Positions 58,680-64,000 of a DNA stretch of 64,000 nt are shown piece by piece. A program made the position numbers and the translations under genes. Source of the stretch: Gnetum montanum (lineage: Eukaryota > Streptophyta > Gnetopsida > Gnetales > Gnetaceae); NCBI GenBank assembly GCA_015680685.1, contig MNCI01002657.1:261617-325616 (forward strand), read 5' to 3'. The notes under the pieces are model-generated. The model saw nothing but the letters and a program-made list of their open reading frames with translations. It searched no databases and was not told where the DNA came from. Position 1 is the stretch's first letter, and each line of letters begins with the position of its first letter.

Positions 58680-59614
58680 CATCCTAACTAGAAGCCATAT
58701 TTGCTATTGAGTTTTGAATTAATAGTTCTAATAGGTGGAACTACCTAGCATATAAATGATTTTGGCTTTCTAAAAATGGTAAAATATACAACTATAGGTG
58801 TAGTGTAGGTGAGAGTAATAGTACTAGTAACTAGATTGGTAAAAATTCAAAATTAATTAATTTTAAATTTTTAGGTTTTGGAATGCAAGTAACAGGGTCT
58901 TGCATTGCAATTGGTTATTGAAAAATTTGGTGTGAAAAATATTAAAGGTAGGCTTTCATTCTTTACACTAGGTTCACTCTATTCAACCTATACTAGAAAG
59001 AGAATATGTTGGTTTTGGCTTTGTAGTAAAGACACATTGGTTTTGGCTTTGTAAAAAAGATACGCTAGGCTTCATGGGAAATGGTACACTAGTTTTTCAA
59101 GAAAAAAATAAGTTGGGTATTTTCTCTATGGAAAATATGATGGTACTCTCTCAAAAAATACGCTACGTGGTTCCTAGAGAAGGTATGTTGGGATTCTCTG
59201 GAAAAAGTAGGCTAGTCTTAAGAAAATATGTTGGGCTTACAGGAGAATCCTAATGGAAACGTTTTAGTGGCTACAAGTGAGTGATGACTTATAGAAGATA
59301 TGCTAGCCCTTGGAAAATCCAAAGGAAAATTTTAGTGGGTAGAAAGTGTAGGTTCCTAGTAAATACAATAGCTTTAAAAAGTCCAGTGGTTACTGTGAAA
59401 TTTTGTAGAATACTCAACTTGGCTACAATAAGTATGATGAGTAAATTGTAGGGGAAATGAATAGTTGCATTGGTTTTTGGAAACATTTTAAGGCAACATC
59501 CAAAGGTTTTTTGGTACAAAAAATTAAATTGCAATTAAAATTGATACATAGGCAAGGGTAGAGCAGGATTGGGTGAAGAACTTTGATAGAGGCCCTCCTT
59601 CTAGTGCTAGAAAA
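58680..59614 (-). other. 5' leader of element E with short repeats
   Basis: Long untranslated leader between the right LTR and the first ORF. It contains a 28-bp direct repeat TTGGTTTTGGCTTTGTA (about 59,011 and 59,038) and several AxATACGCTAG or ATATGCTAG words (59,050-59,300) like those in the 190-bp array. I could not identify a convincing primer site next to the LTR at 59,614. Confidence 0.55.
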
Positions 59615-60717
59615 TGTAACACTGGAAAACTTTAGTGTTGGAGAACCTAATAGTTTTGATCAAAAATTTTAAATACAAATTCCATGGGCATCAAGAGGGG
59701 GATCCGAAGTGCCCTGGCAAATAAAATTAATGAAATTATACATCTAATGCTAGAGAAAACACAAAAAATAAACTTGAAATACACAAATGAAAAACAATAT
59801 TTTAGTGAAATAATAAACTATTGTAGGAATAAAGTTTGAATAAGTATAAGCTTATGTGTTTTTAAAAGAATCAAAAAGGTAAATGGATGGTGGTTGGATC
59901 TAGATGAAGTTAACATAGAATATCTTGCAGTTAGTTGCATTCTCTAGATGTTCTAAGTTGTGCTCCTAAAGATCTTTGATCCTTCTTTGGTATTGGATTT
60001 GCATTATGGTGGTGAAGTGATCACTAGACTTTTAGTTGATTACACTGCTCTGAGAGTTTCTTTACTTAGCCAAATGTCAATTTTGCCAAAATTCCTTTGA
60101 GTATGGTTATCTTTGGTTTTTATAGGTCATTGAAGTCTACTTCATTGCTACAAATGTTTGCCATGATTGCTGATAGATTACTACAAAATGTATTTATCAA
60201 TTTTGGTAAGATTGATACATGAGAAGCATCATAAATATTTTGGCTTCATAATTAATACATTGGGTTCACCAAAAGTACACTAGCTTCCATAAAAATATAT
60301 TGGCTTGATCATGAAATTTAAAGCCAAACAATCTATATGCTAGCTGCAAGTGTTCCCAATGTATAAACTATTATGACTAGTATAAGAACCATGAAAAACC
60401 TGAATTTGGTGACTCCTGAGGCATTTTCAATCTTCCCAAGCCTAGATACATACCTAATACAAGTTTTTTCAATTGGAAAGTGAGGCAGTAACAACTTATG
60501 AAACATTTTTTAGTCTCCATAAGTTGAAGTACATGAGATTGCAGCCTTTGAACTATAAACTTCACATTTTACAATAAGATCTTGCCTCACATTCAATGGT
60601 GAAGGTTACAATGTCAAGTGCTAGGAAAATAAGGCAATTATATATGTAATTATTTTGCACCAAATTGAAATGGTTTTGGTCATGGGTTGCAACATGAATT
60701 TTCCTTGTGGTGTTTCA
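59615..60717 (-). repeat. Right LTR of element E (5' LTR in element orientation)
   Basis: 1103 bp, TGTAACACTGG to GGTGTTTCA, aligned with 41683-42857. The inner end is fixed by the shared TGTAACA start, the outer by the TSD. Confidence 0.92.
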
Positions 60718-60722
60718 CATGG
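60718..60722. repeat. Target site duplication CATGG, right copy (element E)
   Basis: Identical to 41678-41682. After it the RT of D resumes with TFKDHFPLSFV. Confidence 0.9.
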
Positions 60723-61300
60723 CTACATTCAAAGATCATTTTCCATTATCATTTGTGGAACAAGTGTTGAATACAATTATAGGGAATAATTATTACTATT
60801 TTATGGATAGGTACAATGGGTATAATCAAATACAAATTACTCTAGAAGACTAGTCCAAAACAAGTTTCACAAGTCCTTGGGGAACCTTTGCATATAAGAA
60901 GCTATGCTTTGGCCTCTATAATGCCTTTACAACTTTCCAATGCCTAGTTCTAAGTATCTTTTTGGAGCATTAGTACTGATGTGGAAGTCTTCATATATGA
61001 CTTCTCTACCAATGACATTAATTTTGAACAAGCATTAGATAATGTTGAGCAAGTACTAAAATGATGTGTGGAGATAAACCTATGACTCAATTGGTAGGAA
61101 AGCCACTCAATGATTTAGGATATTATTTTGGAGCATACAATTTTAGGAAAAATAATTAAGGTGGATCCTTAAAAGATAAGGATCATCTAAGAAATAATTA
61201 GACAACCTCAAACTATTAGACATATAAGGTCATTCCTTGGCCATACTAGTTACCATGGACATTTTATTGAAAATTTTTCTAAAATCATCAAGTTGCTTAT
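60718..61300 (+). pseudogene. Reverse transcriptase, second part (element D)
   Basis: Begins with the block that in element C follows FRLLNM, then YYYFMDRYNGYNQIQIT (about 60,790-60,842), FGLYNAFTTFQC and the catalytic region near 60,990, where the FMDD box is degenerate (VFIYDFS). The thumb and connection follow, with IRSFLGHTSYH (about 61,225-61,258). Stops and frameshifts are present. Confidence 0.85.
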
Positions 61301-61770
61301 AAAGCTTACCAAGAGGGATGTAATATTTGAGTGGACAAGGAAATATGAATAGATATTCCATCACTTGAAATAGAAGCTCATGGAAACACTAATTCTATGT
61401 GCTCTTGATTAATCCAAACTTTGCACATCATGATAGATGCATCCAACTATGCATTGGGAGTAGTGATGATACAAATGAATGATTAAAAACATTCATATTA
61501 TAGCAATTGTGCAAGTAGGAGAATTTTGGGTGCATGAATTAATTACACCACAATGAAAGAAAAGTTCATGGAAGTGGTATATTCTTTAGAAAAACTCAAG
61601 CACTTTATTTTTGTACACACCTATCAAAGTACAATTTGCTTTCTAATGAATAAGCTAGTTGTAAGCCCTCGTGTTATATGGTGGTTAGTGATAGAGTTTG
61701 ACCTTACAATTGTGGATAGAAAGGAAATTTATAATATAGTTGTAGATCATTTATCCTAGTTAAGATGGGA
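61300..61770 (+). pseudogene. RNase H (element D)
   Basis: Follows RT in order. IDASNYALGVV-like sequence is near 61,435-61,465. The open piece 61,553-61,759 (68 codons) holds KEKFMEVVYSLEKLKHFI, the FxxELLAVV-type helix, and VDHLS at the end, the usual DHLSR end of this domain. Frame broken between the halves. Confidence 0.8.
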
Positions 61771-61959
61771 TAGCAATGATGACAAAAAGTCATTATTTGA
61801 TAAATTTTCAGATGAACCTCTCTTTGCTATGGCAATCAATATTCATGAACCATTAATCACAAATTGGTATGATGAATTCCTTTTAGATTTACTTACACAA
61901 GAGATTTATATTGAATGGGATTATAGGAACAAATAATAGTTTTTTTACCAGGTCAAACA

Positions 61960-62960
61960 CTACATGAAGATTGAGGGTAACCTCTACAAGGTTTATAAGA
62001 ATGGCTTGGTATAATGGTGTGTACCTAATGTAGATTAACTAGGAATCCTCCAAGATACTCATATGTACCCTTATGGAGGCCACTATGTAGGAAGAAGGAT
62101 GGCTACAAAGATCCTAGTGGTAGGATATTCTGACCAATAATCTTCATGGATGCTCACCATTTCTCTCATTCTTGTGAGAGGTGTTAATGAAATGTGGGGA
62201 TGACCACTAGACTGGAAAGATCCCAATAGTGGATTCAACTACTAGAGATTTTCAACCTTTGGGAAATTGATTTCATGGGATCCATCACTCTCATGTCAAA
62301 TGGAAAGTCATACATTATTATTGCTATTGATTACTATACCAAGTGGCCTAAACCTGTAGCTGTTTCTAACTATATCTCTACTATTACAGTTTGGTTTTTA
62401 AACAATAGGTGTTAAATAGGTTTGATGTGCCTAGAGCACTAATTTTTAATAATGGAATCTATTTCACTAGTGCTACCTTTTGAAAAAATGCAGTGCTTGA
62501 TGATGTAATATAAACTCATAACACCTTATCACCCTCAAGCCAACGATCAAGCAGAGGTAACCAATAGGGAGATCACTTGAATGTTAACATGAACCATTAG
62601 TAGATATAGAAAATATTGGAGGATGAAACTTAATGATTCCCTTTGTGAATATCAATCAACATGAAAATTTTTAATAAGGTACTCTCCTTAAGAATTAGTA
62701 TACAAAAAGTTGGCTAACTTCCAATTCAAAATGAACTCTATACACTTACAATTGCTTGTGAACTCAACTTAAACATTAACCTAGCACAAAAGGAATGAAT
62801 CATGACATTTAACATTCTAGATGAAAATTAAAGAGTAGATCTAATGATGAACGAAGCACACAAGTCATATAATAAATAATGTCATTGTGCAAAAATAAGA
62901 AAAGTTACATTCAAACTAGAAGATAAGGTTCTTTATTTGCATATACCACAATGAACTAAG
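61960..62960 (+). pseudogene. Integrase (element D)
   Basis: An HHCC-like N-terminus is near 62,050-62,180 (GGHYVGRRMATKIL). The core has FMGSITLMSNGKSYIIIAID and DYYTKWPKPVAVS (about 62,280-62,370), a degenerate second block near 62,430-62,480, and TPYHPQANDQAEVTNRE with the catalytic Glu (about 62,522-62,572). It ends in the C-terminal region near 62,960. No chromodomain. Stops at several places. Confidence 0.82.
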
Positions 62961-64000
62961 TTTTAGATATTATGGGAAGGACCTTACATCATACACTCAA
63001 CTTTTCCTTGTATGGCTATGATAATTTACCATACAACAAGTTCTTAGAAGCACATGTTGGTCAACATCCAATAACTTAAACCCTTCATGCACTTGCAAGT
63101 AATTAGCCACAACACTAACACCGTTGATTAAAATCAAGTTTTCTCTATTTTCTTAATCTTCTTCATCAAAATTAGTCATGAGGGAGGGAGATATCTATCT
63201 TCCATAACATCTTGATGAGGATAAAAAATGAATTTTTATTCTTTTTATTTTGTAATGTTCTTGATATGGTTTTCATTTTCTTTATATTTTACTATTTATT
63301 TTATATATTTTCATTTTCTTATTATTTTCATTTAGTCTTAATTGAAGTCTCTGATTTTGTTCCATTACTACTAAAAATTTTGGGAATTGTTGAATGTAGC
63401 TATTAAGGTTATCATTTAATAATTAAGGATAACTTTGTCTTTTGGTTATGCTTTCTATTAACTATTTATTCATTTTCTATGGTATTAGGAAATATGTTCA
63501 TGACATCTACACATTCCATCTATCTCATGTCGAGTTTTGCATCATGGAAAAATGAAGATTCTCTCACATCAAAACTAAGAGGAACATATGATCTTATTAC
63601 CTAATGAATTGGCAAAAGGACCAAGTGGGAATTGAAAAGGGTGTGAGCTTAAGAGGATTTGTTATGTTCTTTTTTGAACTTCCTTCTTAAGTTCTATGGC
63701 TTCTCAGAGGTATATCATCACTCCTACTATCAATCAGAGAATGAAGTATGTCTCAATACGGTATCATTCCTACTAGAAAAAGACAAATAAGAAAGAAAAT
63801 TGAAAGACCATCTCTCTGACAATCTCTTGGGCTACAAGAACTGGTTATGAGACTATAAATACATGTGTTGGTGACTGTTTGGGATGTGACCGCCAACGAG
63901 TGTCCTCGAATAGGATTTAGGTGCCTGCTGGTCTCTGGCTACACCAAGGCCCAGATACCTCCAAATAACTCAGTAGTTAATGTGAGTATGTGTGTGTGCT
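62960..64000. other. 3' flank of element D, unassigned
   Basis: Up to about 63,180 it may be the end of integrase; 63,200-63,330 is a strongly T-rich spacer. From about 63,500 the content changes, with CTATAAATAC at about 63,852. I see no copy of D's LTR, so either the LTR lies outside or another element begins. No feature can be supported. Confidence 0.4.

Larger units (their letters stand above)
41683..60717 (-). mobile_element. Element E: 19-kb Tat/Ogre-like Ty3/gypsy retrotransposon
   Basis: Two LTRs (41683-42857 and 59615-60717) in direct orientation enclose 16.8 kb and are flanked by CATGG. Coding on the minus strand, in order: leader, N-terminal ORF or gag (58,677-56,000), protease (about 55,760-55,430), a 7.7-kb block, RT, RNase H and integrase (47,350-43,990). 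The integrase wording resembles Tat-lineage elements and the size fits Ogre-like members. The intervening block holds a tandem array and an opposite-strand spliced unit. Many stops are present; LTR divergence suggests considerable age. Confidence 0.88.
23681..63200 (+). mobile_element. Element D: Ty3/gypsy (Athila-like), split by C and E
   Basis: D is made of three pieces: 23681-27358 (LTR, primer site, gag, start of protease), 40602-41682 (rest of protease, start of RT) and 60718 to about 63,100 (rest of RT, RNase H, integrase). The pieces read on from one another in motif order and each junction carries a 5-bp duplication. The same family relation to A, B and C is seen in the LTR ends, primer site, gag and pol. 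The 3' LTR is not in the window, so the true right end is unknown. All coding regions carry stops. Confidence 0.85.

Noticed and set aside
63845-63870. CTATAAATAC as TATA box of D's 3' LTR
   Set aside because: The surrounding sequence does not resemble D's 5' LTR at 23681-24558.

Overview
The window looks like repeat-rich intergenic DNA from the nuclear genome of a seed plant with a large genome. It is AT-rich and almost entirely nested, decayed transposable elements plus one endogenous plant pararetrovirus (Caulimoviridae-like). I found no convincing host gene, rRNA, tRNA, CRISPR array or bacterial-type operon. The evidence for a plant is Ty3/gypsy elements with tRNA-Asp-type primer sites, a Tat/Ogre-like element, a Del/Tekay-like chromovirus, an RTE-type LINE and caulimovirid reverse transcriptase. 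I cannot name the species.

Layout, left to right. (A) 1-1720 and about 7690-9858: an old minus-strand Ty3/gypsy element (RT, protease, gag, primer site, LTR stub), split by (B). (B) 1721-6410: a plus-strand non-autonomous element with an 823-bp LTR, primer site and a frame-preserved gag but no pol. Its 3' LTR stops after 18 bp at a 5'-truncated RTE-like LINE (6411-about 7690). (G) 9859-13290: a minus-strand chromovirus remnant (LTR, PPT, integrase, RNase H, RT). (EPRV) 13290-23680: a pararetrovirus present as a head-to-head inverted duplication. The minus arm is 13290-14284 plus 16945-about 17340, split by insertion H (14285-16944, TSD ATTCT). The plus copy runs from about 17395 to 23680 and carries a CCHC zinc finger, protease remnant, RT, RNase H, a TATA box, an AATAAA and a tRNA-Met-type primer site.

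(D) 23681 to beyond 63,100: a plus-strand Ty3/gypsy element (LTR, primer site, gag, protease, RT, RNase H, integrase) pulled apart by two later insertions. (C) 27359-40596 is a complete minus-strand relative with both LTRs and TSD CTTAG; it landed inside D's protease active-site region. (E) 41683-60717 is a 19-kb Tat/Ogre-like minus-strand element with 1.1-1.2 kb LTRs and TSD CATGG; it landed inside D's RT. D reads on across both junctions.

The most unusual content is inside E. Between its protease and RT lies a block of about 7.7 kb. It holds an eight-copy, 190-bp tandem array (48.1-49.5 kb) and an apparently spliced coding unit on the opposite strand (about 50.7-54.4 kb). Element C also carries a long extra ORF after pol with coiled-coil character (28.4-31.3 kb). 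Insertion order can be read from the nesting: A before B; D before C and E; the EPRV duplication before H and, probably, before D.
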